Source: Phycisphaeraceae bacterium
GTDB taxonomy: Bacteria > Planctomycetota > Phycisphaerae > Phycisphaerales > Phycisphaeraceae
Length of the DNA stretch: 32,623 nt
Direction: 5' to 3'
Assembly (NCBI GenBank): GCA_029260635.1
Contig: JAJDCW010000284.1
Coordinates: 1-32,623, forward strand
Below the pieces are notes generated by a model. The model saw only the letters and a list, made by a program, of their open reading frames with translations. It was not told the origin of the DNA and ran no database searches. Shown here piece by piece: positions 26,249 through 32,623 of the stretch. Made by a program: the position numbers and the translations under genes. The stretch's first letter is position 1; each line of letters starts with the position of its first letter.

Positions 26249-26302
26249 GTTTAGCCCGGGCGGCCGCGCCCGGTCTGCGCCGCGTGGCCGCGGCGGCTAA
26301 AC
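26249..26302. repeat. 54-nt perfect three-way-junction palindrome
   Basis: The outer stem GTTTAGC / GCTAAAC (26249-26255 with 26296-26302) is 7 bp. Inside, CCGGGCG-GCCG-CGCCCGG (26256-26273) and CGCCGCG-TGGC-CGCGGCG (26278-26295) are two further perfect 7-bp hairpins with 4-nt loops, separated by TCTG. No base is unpaired except the loops and this linker. It lies between the helicase and glycosyltransferase genes, with no U-run after it. Confidence 0.8.
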
Positions 26303-26327
26303 ATTGGGGACGCTATCATCCTTCGTG

Positions 26328-27044
26328 ATGCTGTCATTCATCATCCCCGCCCACAACGAGCAGGACCTCCTGCCACGCACGCTGGAATCGATCCACGATT
26401 CCGCGAAGGCGGTCGGCCAGTCGTACGAGATCATCGTCGCCAACGACGCCTCGACCGACGGCACGACCGAAGCCGCGGAGAAGCACGGGGCACGGGTCGT
26501 GTACGTTGATCACCGGCAGATCTCCAAGACCCGCAACAGCGGCGCGGCCGAGGCCAAGGGGGATATCTTCATCTTCGTCGATGCCGACACGGCGATCAGC
26601 CCGACGCTAGTCCGCGGGGTTATCAGCCACATCGAAGCCGGGGCGGTCGGGGGCGGCGCAGCCATCGGATTCGACGGACGCATGCCCCTCTATGGTAAGC
26701 TATTGATGAAACCCTTCGCGTTTCTCTACCGCCTGGCGGGCTACGCCTACGGCTGCTTCATCTACAGCACACGTGAAGCTTTCGAGGCCGTCGGCGGATT
26801 TGATGACGATCTCTTTGCCGCCGAAGAGATCGCCTTCAGCCGTGCGATGCGGCAGCAAGGCAGGTTTGTGCTTCTAAGTGACCCGGTCACGACCTCGGCC
26901 AGAAAGCTGCGGACCTACTCATTCTTCGAGGCTTTGATGATCCTATTCCGATTCATCATCGGCGGCGGGATGCGTTCGATGAAGTCCCGTGACAAGCTGG
27001 ACCTCTGGTACGGGCCGCGGCGGGATGATACAGATCAGATTTAA
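26328..27044 (+). CDS. family 2 glycosyltransferase
   Basis: A GT-A fold transferase of 238 residues from ATG 26328, where FIIPAHNEQDLLPRTLESI is the canonical first strand and helix. ANDASTDGT binds the nucleotide, FVDADTAISP holds the DxD metal motif, and FDDDLFAAEEIAFSRAMRQQG carries the likely catalytic-base ED/EE motif. A C-terminal hydrophobic stretch (ALMILFRFIIGGGM) may associate with the membrane. The family moves a sugar from a nucleotide or lipid donor; donor and acceptor are unknown. A GTG lies one codon upstream (26325), and no clear ribosome binding site is seen. It faces pheT with 26 nt between stops. Confidence 0.9.
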   Translation: MLSFIIPAHNEQDLLPRTLESIHDSAKAVGQSYEIIVANDASTDGTTEAAEKHGARVVYVDHRQISKTRNSGAAEAKGDIFIFVDADTAISPTLVRGVISHIEAGAVGGGAAIGFDGRMPLYGKLLMKPFAFLYRLAGYAYGCFIYSTREAFEAVGGFDDDLFAAEEIAFSRAMRQQGRFVLLSDPVTTSARKLRTYSFFEALMILFRFIIGGGMRSMKSRDKLDLWYGPRRDDTDQI

Positions 27045-27070
27045 TATTCGACCCCAACAAGCCTGATCAA

Positions 27071-29110
27071 TCAACCCCGCAGCTCAGCGCCGACGCCCTG
27101 CTTTAGCTTCTCCACGACCGCGTTGACCTGCGGGTCGACCTCGTCGTGGCGGAGGGTGGCTTCGGGGTTGCGGAAGCGCATGCGCAGGCTCAGGCTTTTT
27201 TTGCCTTTGCCGATCTGCTTGCCGCGGAAGATGGTCAGGAAGCTGGTGTCTTCGAGCATCTGCGGGTCGGCCTGCGTGATGCAGTCTTCGACCTGCCGCC
27301 AGGTCGTGTCCTCGTCGACGACGATGCTCAGGTCGCGTTCGATGCCGGGAAAGCGTGGCAGATCGCCGACCGTGCGTTTAGGCGGGAAGTTTTGTAAGAA
27401 CGGGGTGCAATCGACCTCGGTGAGGACAACGGAGGACTGCAGGCCGTACTGGTTTTTCAGCGCTTCGTTGAGGACGCCGATGCGTCCGCGTTCTTCACCG
27501 AGCAGCATGACCTTGGCCGCCGGTGCGTAATGCGGGTCTTCGACGGGCTCGAAAGCGAGCGTGCTGGAGGCGGCCTCGCCGCCAAGGGTTTCGGTGAGTT
27601 CTTCCATGGCACCGCGTGCGATGCGGAAGCCTTCGTGCGGGTCGTGTGCGTCGGTGAGCATACCCAGCGAGGTGACTTCGCAGGTCTTGCCGTCCCAGTC
27701 GCCCCAGATGCCAGCGATTTCGTAGAGGCGGACGCCTTCGTTGCCCCGGTCCTGATTATGCTTACGGCAGTTCAGCAGGCTCGGCAGCAGTGACGGGCGG
27801 AGGACCTTGTCCTTGCGTCGGACGTCGCCGGCCAAGGCCATGGGCTTTAGGAACGTTGGGCAGAAAGAGTCGGCCTCGTCTTCGGTCAGCAGCGAAGGCG
27901 TGATGGTCTCGTGGTACCCGTGGGCGGCCAGCACCCGGCCAAGCTCCTGCCGAGCGGAGATTTCAACTTGTTTAGGACGGACTTCCAACTCGAGCTTGGG
28001 CTTGATCTGAACGTTGTCGTAGCCGAACAACCGGCCGACCTCTTCGATCAGGTCGACCTCACGCTTGAGGTCCAGCCGAAAGGTCGGGATGGTGCACGTA
28101 ACCGTGTCGCCCTCAACCTGCGGGCTGAGCTGGAGCTTGTTCAGTGAGGCTGAAATCTGATCGGCGTCCAGGTCGATCCCGAGCAGCGACTGGCACCGAC
28201 TCACTCGCATCGACACCTGCGACGGCGCGGGCTCATCCTCACCCACTCGGATCACGCCCTCGGCCAAGGTGCCTCCCGCCAACTCGACGATCAGTTGCGC
28301 CGCCCGCTGGCTTGCGCGGTCCACACCTAGTGGGTCAACCCCACGCTCAAAGCGGAAGCTCGAATCACTGGCCAGCTTCAACGCCCGGCTGGTGCTGCGG
28401 ACACTCAACGGCTCAAAGATTGCCGATTCTAAAAGGATGTCGGTCGTCGATTCGGTAACTTCGCTATCCTGCCCGCCCATCACGCCCGCGACGGCGACAG
28501 CCCTGGACGCATCGGCGATCACCAGCATCTTCTCGGTGAGTTCGTGTTTAGTGTCGTCGATGGCGGTGAACTTCTCGCCCCTGTTTGCCCGACGCACGAT
28601 GATCTTTTGGCCATCCAGTTTCGCGAGGTCGAAGGCGTGCAGGGGTTGGCCTAACTCCAATAGCACGAAGTTGGTGATATCAACGACGTTGTTGACGCTG
28701 CGCAGGCCTGCACCCTCGACCCGTTCGGTCAGCCACTTGGGACTTGGGCCGATCTTCACGCCGGTGATGACGCGGGCGGTGTAGACCGGGCAGAATTTTG
28801 GCTCGGCCAGTTCGACGCTCGTCAGCTCTACCACCGGCTTGCCAGTACTGGCGGGCAGGTCGATCGTCGGCGGGACCAGCTTGAACCCGCCCGATGCGGA
28901 CGCCTCCCGGGCAAGGCCAAGGTGGCTCAGGCAGTCGCTGCGGTTGCTGGTCACCTCAACATCCATCAGGGTGTCGGCCGCCCCGGTCGAGAGCGTCAGC
29001 TCGTCCAAGCCATCGAAGGGGAAGCCCACGTCCGTCAGGAGGGGCTCGGCCTGATCGGCGGTGATCGGCTGATCCAGATAGCTATTGAGCCAGGCGAGAC
29101 TTGTCTTCAT
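27071..29110 (-). CDS. pheT: phenylalanyl-tRNA synthetase beta subunit, short form
   Basis: The beta subunit of the alpha2-beta2 synthetase that charges tRNA-Phe, 679 residues from ATG 29110. MKTSLAWLNSYLDQP is the normal start, and MDVEVTSNRSDCLSHLGLAREA, split at about 49-70, follows almost at once. In full-length bacterial PheT an OB-fold tRNA-binding domain of about 110 residues lies between them, and it is missing here. The B3/B4 domain (GLRSVNNVVDITNF; GQPLHAFDL), the B5 domain, the catalytic-like core (DRGNEGVRLYEIAG) and the C-terminal ferredoxin-fold anticodon-binding domain (LPRFPGIERDLSIVVDE) are present. The frame extends upstream to 29314, but without similarity. No pheS is in the window. 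Confidence 0.95.
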   Translation of the reverse strand: MKTSLAWLNSYLDQPITADQAEPLLTDVGFPFDGLDELTLSTGAADTLMDVEVTSNRSDCLSHLGLAREASASGGFKLVPPTIDLPASTGKPVVELTSVELAEPKFCPVYTARVITGVKIGPSPKWLTERVEGAGLRSVNNVVDITNFVLLELGQPLHAFDLAKLDGQKIIVRRANRGEKFTAIDDTKHELTEKMLVIADASRAVAVAGVMGGQDSEVTESTTDILLESAIFEPLSVRSTSRALKLASDSSFRFERGVDPLGVDRASQRAAQLIVELAGGTLAEGVIRVGEDEPAPSQVSMRVSRCQSLLGIDLDADQISASLNKLQLSPQVEGDTVTCTIPTFRLDLKREVDLIEEVGRLFGYDNVQIKPKLELEVRPKQVEISARQELGRVLAAHGYHETITPSLLTEDEADSFCPTFLKPMALAGDVRRKDKVLRPSLLPSLLNCRKHNQDRGNEGVRLYEIAGIWGDWDGKTCEVTSLGMLTDAHDPHEGFRIARGAMEELTETLGGEAASSTLAFEPVEDPHYAPAAKVMLLGEERGRIGVLNEALKNQYGLQSSVVLTEVDCTPFLQNFPPKRTVGDLPRFPGIERDLSIVVDEDTTWRQVEDCITQADPQMLEDTSFLTIFRGKQIGKGKKSLSLRMRFRNPEATLRHDEVDPQVNAVVEKLKQGVGAELRG

Positions 29111-29301
29111 GGGGTCGGATGGTAACAGGCCGACCGCCGCCGGCAAACCGCCCCTACGCTTCCCCACGGGGTTCGCTTGTCTTCGCCGGTTACGGCAGTT
29201 ATAATCAAGGGCTCGGCGCAGCCCCCCCGCTGCCCGACCAGACCCCCCGGACCCCGGAATACGCCCCAACCCCCGAATCCCAGCCAACGGAGCCCCATAC
29301 G

Positions 29302-29520
29302 ATGATCGAGGCACTCAAAGACGACAAGATCGTGCACGAACTCGGTGGCCGTTTCAAGTTTACGTCCCTGATCCAGCACCGCATCCGCGAATTGATGGAA
29401 GGCGCCCGCCCACTGGTTGAGCGTAACGGCCGGACCGACTTCGAGGTCGCCGTCCAGGAAGCCGTCGAGGGCAAGATCCACTACGAACTGGAAGAAGGCA
29501 AAGAAGAAGGCGCCAAATAA
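29302..29520 (+). CDS. rpoZ: RNA polymerase omega subunit
   Basis: A 72-residue protein. MIEALKDDKIVHELGGRFKFTSLIQHRIRELMEGARP shows the omega core (a 'GGRFKLT..IQ' segment followed by ARP), and FEVAVQEAVEGKI is the second conserved helix; the tail is acidic (ELEEGKEEGAK). Omega helps assemble the RNA polymerase beta' subunit. GGAG lies 9 nt before ATG 29302, while the frame is open upstream to 29101 without support. It sits directly before coaC, as in the widespread gmk-rpoZ-coaBC order, although gmk is absent here. The divergent pheT is 191 nt away. Confidence 0.82.
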   Translation: MIEALKDDKIVHELGGRFKFTSLIQHRIRELMEGARPLVERNGRTDFEVAVQEAVEGKIHYELEEGKEEGAK

Positions 29521-29530
29521 GGCGCTTCTT
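29504..29530 (+). promoter_or_regulatory. hairpin spanning the rpoZ stop codon
   Basis: AAGAAGGCGCC (29504-29514) pairs with GGCGCTTCTT (29521-29530) over 10 bp with one bulged G and a loop AAATAA that contains the TAA stop. A short TTTCCTC follows, weaker than a normal terminator. It could be a partial terminator reducing coaC transcription, or an mRNA 3'-end stabiliser. Confidence 0.55.
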
Positions 29531-29577
29531 TCCTCAACCCCCGGCTCTGCTGTGGGATTTCCCCGGAGCCGTCACGC

Positions 29578-30189
29578 ATGGCCCCGCCCAATGAATCTAA
29601 TCCGGACCTGACGAATCCCGCCAACACGGGGCCGCTGTCCGGTCGTCGGGTCGCCGTCGCACTCTCCGGCGGGATCGCCTGCTACAAGACCGCTACACTC
29701 GTCAGCCAACTCGTCCAGCAGGGCGCCGATGTCCGCGTCCTCATGACCGACGCCGCCACGAAGTTCGTCGGCCCGCTCACCTTCCAATCACTCTCCGGCA
29801 AGCCCGTCCTCACGAGTGTCTGGCAATCCGACGACCACCCCGACAGCCAGCACATCGGCATCGCGCGTTGGTGCGAGCTGCTGGTCATCGCCCCGGCGAC
29901 CGCCGACTTGATCGCCAAGCTCGCGCACGGCCTGACCGGCGACATTGTCACCCTCGTCGCCTGTGCCCTGCCGAGTAAGACCCCCCTGCTGATCGCCCCC
30001 TCGATGAACGCCGACATGTGGGCCAACCCCATCGTCCAGAATAACATCGCCACGCTGAGTGTGCTACCCAACCTCACCGTCGTCGGGCCCGATGACGGCT
30101 GGCAGGCCTGCCGCACCGAAGGCAGCGGGCGGATGAGTGAGCCGGGGGCGATACTGGATGTGATTACCCGACAACTAAAGGGTCAATGA
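29578..30189 (+). CDS. coaC: phosphopantothenoylcysteine decarboxylase, stand-alone CoaC
   Basis: An FMN-dependent decarboxylase of 203 residues in coenzyme A synthesis, making 4'-phosphopantetheine from phosphopantothenoylcysteine. VALSGGIACYKTATL (27-41) binds FMN. QHIGIARW contains the expected active-site histidine His92, APATADLIAKLAHGL is family-typical, PSMNADMW (142-149) is the substrate-recognition clamp PxMNxxMW, and GWQACRTEGSGRM gives the active-site cysteine Cys178. In most bacteria this domain is fused to CoaB (about 400 residues in total); here the protein ends at the CoaC boundary. GGAG lies about 10 nt before ATG 29578. The cREC gene overlaps its stop by four bases. Confidence 0.93.
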   Translation: MAPPNESNPDLTNPANTGPLSGRRVAVALSGGIACYKTATLVSQLVQQGADVRVLMTDAATKFVGPLTFQSLSGKPVLTSVWQSDDHPDSQHIGIARWCELLVIAPATADLIAKLAHGLTGDIVTLVACALPSKTPLLIAPSMNADMWANPIVQNNIATLSVLPNLTVVGPDDGWQACRTEGSGRMSEPGAILDVITRQLKGQ

Positions 30190-30617
30190 ATCTAATGGGT
30201 TCAATCCTTATCCTCGAAGATGACGCCGAACGCATAAACCGGTTTCGTCGTTCTCTTGATGCTGCGAATGTCGATCTTGATATTCATGTGTGGCGATCCG
30301 CTAATGAAATGGTCGCCAAATTGACTGAATATATTGACGATGCTCGACTGATATCACTTGACCACGACCTCTACCCCGAAGATGGCAACACTGCCGATCC
30401 TGGCGATGGTGTTCAGGTCACCCGTCTCCTTGCGACAATGACTCCGACTTGCCCAGTTATAGTGCATACAAGTAACGTTACTCGTGGTGACTGGATGCAG
30501 GGCGACCTTGAGCTAGAAGGCTGGGATGTAAGACGTGTCGGACCGATCGGAAGTGATTGGATCGAAGCCGATTGGATAACTGAGGTCATGGAATTGCTGC
30601 GATCAGAACCGTCATAG
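30186..30617 (+). CDS. receiver-like protein of the cyclic-phosphate-processing (cREC) type
   Basis: The 143 residues have a receiver-like fold. ILILEDDAERINRF (7-20) gives the acidic N-terminal motif, ISLDHDLYPEDGN (56-68) has the characteristic LDHDL, and VIVHTSN (91-97) replaces the usual Thr/Ser switch region with HTSN. These features match the cREC family as I know it, predicted to bind or hydrolyse cyclic or nucleotide phosphates rather than act in phosphorelay. The start overlaps the coaC stop (ATGA); a second ATG is at 30195. Base composition is clearly more AT-rich than coaC and codon use differs, suggesting recent acquisition. Biochemical function is not established. Confidence 0.72.
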   Translation: MNLMGSILILEDDAERINRFRRSLDAANVDLDIHVWRSANEMVAKLTEYIDDARLISLDHDLYPEDGNTADPGDGVQVTRLLATMTPTCPVIVHTSNVTRGDWMQGDLELEGWDVRRVGPIGSDWIEADWITEVMELLRSEPS

Positions 30618-30636
30618 TTTCACCAGATTCGCGTTT

Positions 30637-31113
30637 TCACTGTAACCCAACTTCGATCTCCACCTTCCAACCAAACCCCCGCCGGTTATCGATCAACCGT
30701 AACCAGGTGGGTGCAAAACAGTAGATCGTCTGCCGTTCGACCGCGCCGCGGAGTTTGTGGCTGTCGGCGATGAAGCTGAACTTCGAGAGGTATTGGGTCA
30801 GGGCGGAGTCCTGCTCGCGCTCATCGGTCACCGCAGCAACTCGGCCGTGCAGTTGCAGGCCCCGGATAGTGCCGGGTTCAGCGTCTTCGTGGTGGTAAAC
30901 CGTCACCGCGACATCGGGGCGGGCCGCGATGTGTTGGCTGTGGCCTGAGTCTTCACTGGAGACGAAGTAGAGATGTAGCCGGTCGTCGTGGACGTACTGG
31001 ATGTTGGCGGCGTAGGGTTGGCCGTTACTATCTACCGTCGCGAGGCTCGCGGTTCGGCAATCGGCGAGGAGTGTGGCGGCTTCTTGGAGAATATCGACCG
31101 ACTCATCAGTCAT
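30637..31113 (-). CDS. YhbP-like pyridoxamine-phosphate-oxidase-fold protein
   Basis: A split-barrel flavin-binding protein of 158 residues from ATG 31113. TASLATVDSNGQPYAANIQY (21-40) is the N-terminal strand pair, RLHLYFVSSEDSGHSQHIAARP the core with the FMN-phosphate-contact region, IRGLQLHGRVA the next strand, and the end DNRRGFGWKVEIEV resembles the C-terminus of E. coli YhbP (DNTLGFGKK). The family includes pyridoxamine oxidases and heme-degrading or F420 enzymes, but the YhbP type has no known substrate. It follows dapL on the same strand with 34 nt between, so the two may be co-transcribed, and is convergent with the cREC gene. Confidence 0.83.
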   Translation of the reverse strand: MTDESVDILQEAATLLADCRTASLATVDSNGQPYAANIQYVHDDRLHLYFVSSEDSGHSQHIAARPDVAVTVYHHEDAEPGTIRGLQLHGRVAAVTDEREQDSALTQYLSKFSFIADSHKLRGAVERQTIYCFAPTWLRLIDNRRGFGWKVEIEVGLQ

Positions 31114-31147
31114 CTTGTCACCCAATCAATCGACTCAAGATTCGGCC

Positions 31148-32389
31148 TCACACCGCCAACACCGACCCGATCCGCTGCATCGCGTCTTCGACGTTCTCCC
31201 GACTGTTAAACGCACTCAATCGGAAGTAGCCCTCACCGGACGCGCCGAAGCCGCTGCCTGGGGTGCCGACGATGTGGGTGTCGTTCAGGAGGGTGTCGAA
31301 GAACTCCCAGCTGGTCTGGTTGTCGGGGGTCTTGATCCAGACGTAGGGGGCGTTGGTCCCGCCGTAGACGGCCATGCCGGCGCGCGTCAGACCCTCGCGG
31401 ATGATCCGTGCGTTCTCCATGTAGAAGCTGACCAGCCCGGCGGTCTGCTGCTGGCCGGCCTCGGTGTAGACCGCCTCGGCCCCGCGTTGGATGATGTAAG
31501 ACACGCCGTTAAACTTGGTCGATTGACGACGCCCCCACAGCCCGTGCAACTCAACCATCGAGCCGTCGGCCGCCGTGCCACTGAGACCCTTGGGGATCAC
31601 CGTAAACGCACACCGGGTCCCGGTGAAGCCCGCGTTCTTGGAGAAGCTGCGGAACTCGATCGCGACCTCCCGGGCGTCTTCGATCTCGTAGATCGAGTGC
31701 GGGATGTCCGGATCGGCGATGAACGCTTCGTAGGCCGCGTCATAAAGGATCAGCGAGCCGTGCTGCTTGGCGTAGGCGACCCACTTGGTCAGCGTTTCCT
31801 TGCTGGCAACCGAGCCGGTGGGGTTGTTCGGGTAACAGAGGTAGATGACATCGACCTTTGTCGCGGGGATTTCGGGGGTGAAGTTGTTCTCAGCGGTGAC
31901 CGGGATATAGATGAGTTTCCCGTAGCGGCCGGCGTCGTCGGCCTCACCGGTGTTGCCGATCATCACGTTGGTATCGACGTAGACCGGGTAGACCGGGTCG
32001 GTCACAGCGATGGTGTTGTCGTGGCCGAGGATATCGAGGATGCCGGCACAATCACACTTCGAGCCGTCGGAGATGAATATCTCATCGGCGCTGATATCGC
32101 AGCCGCGCGACAGGTAGTCGTGCTCGGCGATCGCTTCACACAGGAAGGGGTAGCCCTGCTCCGGGCCGTAGCCGTGGAACGATTCGTGCTGGGATTGCTC
32201 ATCGACCGCCTTGTGCATCGCGACGATACAGGCCTCGGGTAGCGGCTCGGTCACGTCGCCGATCCCAAGCTTGATGATCTTCTCCGCCGCGTCGGGGTTC
32301 GCCTTGATGAACTCCGCTACACGCCGCCCGATCTCGGGGAAGAGGTAGCCGGCTTTGAGTTTCAGGAAGTTGTTATTAATCGTGGGCAT
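31148..32389 (-). CDS. dapL: LL-diaminopimelate aminotransferase
   Basis: Converts tetrahydrodipicolinate to LL-diaminopimelate in a single step, bypassing the succinylase or acetylase branches for lysine and peptidoglycan. The 413-residue length is normal. The N-terminus [19 protein letters not shown] is distinctive of DapL, YPNNPTG (186-192) and YDAAYEAFI are fold-type I motifs, and [17 protein letters not shown] carries the Schiff-base lysine, Lys251. [13 protein letters not shown] and [12 protein letters not shown] also fit. The pathway occurs in plants, Chlamydiae, Planctomycetes and a few others, which supports the lineage guess. The start ATG at 32389 lacks a strong ribosome binding site; a dispersed repeat begins 16 nt upstream. 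Confidence 0.97.
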   Translation of the reverse strand: MPTINNNFLKLKAGYLFPEIGRRVAEFIKANPDAAEKIIKLGIGDVTEPLPEACIVAMHKAVDEQSQHESFHGYGPEQGYPFLCEAIAEHDYLSRGCDISADEIFISDGSKCDCAGILDILGHDNTIAVTDPVYPVYVDTNVMIGNTGEADDAGRYGKLIYIPVTAENNFTPEIPATKVDVIYLCYPNNPTGSVASKETLTKWVAYAKQHGSLILYDAAYEAFIADPDIPHSIYEIEDAREVAIEFRSFSKNAGFTGTRCAFTVIPKGLSGTAADGSMVELHGLWGRRQSTKFNGVSYIIQRGAEAVYTEAGQQQTAGLVSFYMENARIIREGLTRAGMAVYGGTNAPYVWIKTPDNQTSWEFFDTLLNDTHIVGTPGSGFGASGEGYFRLSAFNSRENVEDAMQRIGSVLAV

Positions 32390-32404
32390 AGTTCAATCCG
32401 TTGT

Positions 32405-32539
32405 AACAGGGATGAACGCAGATAAACGCGGATAAGAAGTCGGGCCTGATACAGTATGCACGGCTCTATCTGCGTGCATCCGCGTTCATCCCTGTTTCTT
32501 TGTATGTCTCTTCTCTACGCCTCTGTGTCTCTGTGGTTA
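32405..32539. repeat. palindromic intergenic repeat, second copy of the 10-bp-unit type
   Basis: The arms 32405-32434 and 32467-32496 are inverted repeats matching at 26 of 30 positions, with 32 nt between. Each arm is made of about 10-bp units: GATGAACGCA, GATAAACGCG, GATAAGAAGT. The right side continues into CTCTGTGTCTCTGTGGTTAA (32521-32540), comparable to the outer arm of the element at 7649-7808; the left outer arm is absent, because dapL begins there. The end of alaS lies in this sequence. Confidence 0.8.
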
Positions 32540-32623
32540 ATTCAGTTTATCTAATGCAAAAGACTTCGCGGTCTCCAGCGCCTGGGGGATTTTTGCGGGG
32601 TCTTTGCCGCCGGCCTGGGCGGA
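32537..32623 (-). CDS. alaS: alanyl-tRNA synthetase, C-terminal 28 residues
   Basis: The minus strand is open from the window edge to a TAA at 32539-32537. The 28 residues include SAQAGGKDPAKIPQALETA, which resembles the conserved C-terminal AQAGG(K/T)D end of the AlaS C-Ala domain. Only this piece is visible, so the call rests on a short match. Its stop codon is formed within the dispersed repeat (GGTTAA on the plus strand). Confidence 0.65.
   Translation of the reverse strand, partial: SAQAGGKDPAKIPQALETAKSFALDKLN

Noticed and set aside
30186-31113. A defence or conflict island around the cREC gene
   Set aside because: No nuclease, toxin, nucleotide cyclase or mobile gene is adjacent; the neighbours are coaC, a YhbP-like gene and dapL.
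31073-32242. Long open frame of 389 codons on the plus strand opposite dapL
   Set aside because: It is the antisense shadow of a well-recognised gene in high-GC DNA; the translation is Val/Asp/Gly-rich with no recognisable domain.
1-32623. CRISPR arrays, insertion sequences, integrases and att sites
   Set aside because: No regularly spaced identical direct repeats, transposase or recombinase motifs were found on either strand.

Overview
The window looks like a chromosomal stretch from a GC-rich planctomycete, most likely of the class Phycisphaerae. The clues are the LL-diaminopimelate aminotransferase (DapL) route to lysine and peptidoglycan, a PEP-CTERM exported protein, a C-terminal CxxC zinc ribbon of the 'CRGC-x-YNLHG' type, secreted or anchored coiled-coil proteins, a long GyrA, and many genes without a clear Shine-Dalgarno site or with TTG/GTG starts. 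The species assignment is inference; there is no rRNA or tRNA gene in the window.

Most genes are housekeeping genes in short, frequently alternating blocks. Left part (1-9000): a truncated tRNA-dihydrouridine synthase, a small lipoprotein, glucose-6-phosphate isomerase, the histidine genes hisC-hisB (minus strand), a secreted helical-repeat protein translationally coupled to a DegT-type sugar aminotransferase, and the GTPase/ATPase YchF. Middle (9000-20000): a frameshifted YcxB-like membrane protein, a PEP-CTERM protein, gyrA followed by a STAS-domain protein, then a run of minus-strand envelope and signalling genes (coiled-coil lipoprotein, exported protein with a CX4CH motif, response regulator, LpxL-like acyltransferase, membrane-anchored coiled-coil protein with a BRCT-like end). 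Right part (20000-32623): ridA, an isolated fliM, a GNAT acetyltransferase overlapping a dihydroorotate-dehydrogenase-like gene, comF, a small membrane protein, an RhlE-type DEAD-box helicase with a hairpin-rich leader, a family 2 glycosyltransferase, a short pheT, rpoZ-coaC, a cREC-type receiver protein, a YhbP-like flavin-binding protein, dapL and the tail of alaS.

Non-coding structure is the least ordinary part. Two long imperfect palindromes built of about 10-bp units (7649-7808 and 32405-32539) belong to one dispersed repeat type. A 54-nt sequence at 26249-26302 folds on paper into a perfect three-way junction of three 7-bp stems, and a possible degenerate relative sits at 21742-21766. 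The region 24347-24744 holds five perfect short hairpins, three of them in the apparent leader of the DEAD-box helicase gene.

I found no CRISPR array, insertion sequence, prophage or multi-gene defence cluster. The best leads are single proteins with odd architecture: the BRCT-like envelope protein, PheT without its tRNA-binding OB domain, stand-alone CoaC, GyrA with Gly and Pro at the two main quinolone-contact positions, and the AT-richer cREC gene inserted in a housekeeping context. The structured intergenic elements are the other main lead.
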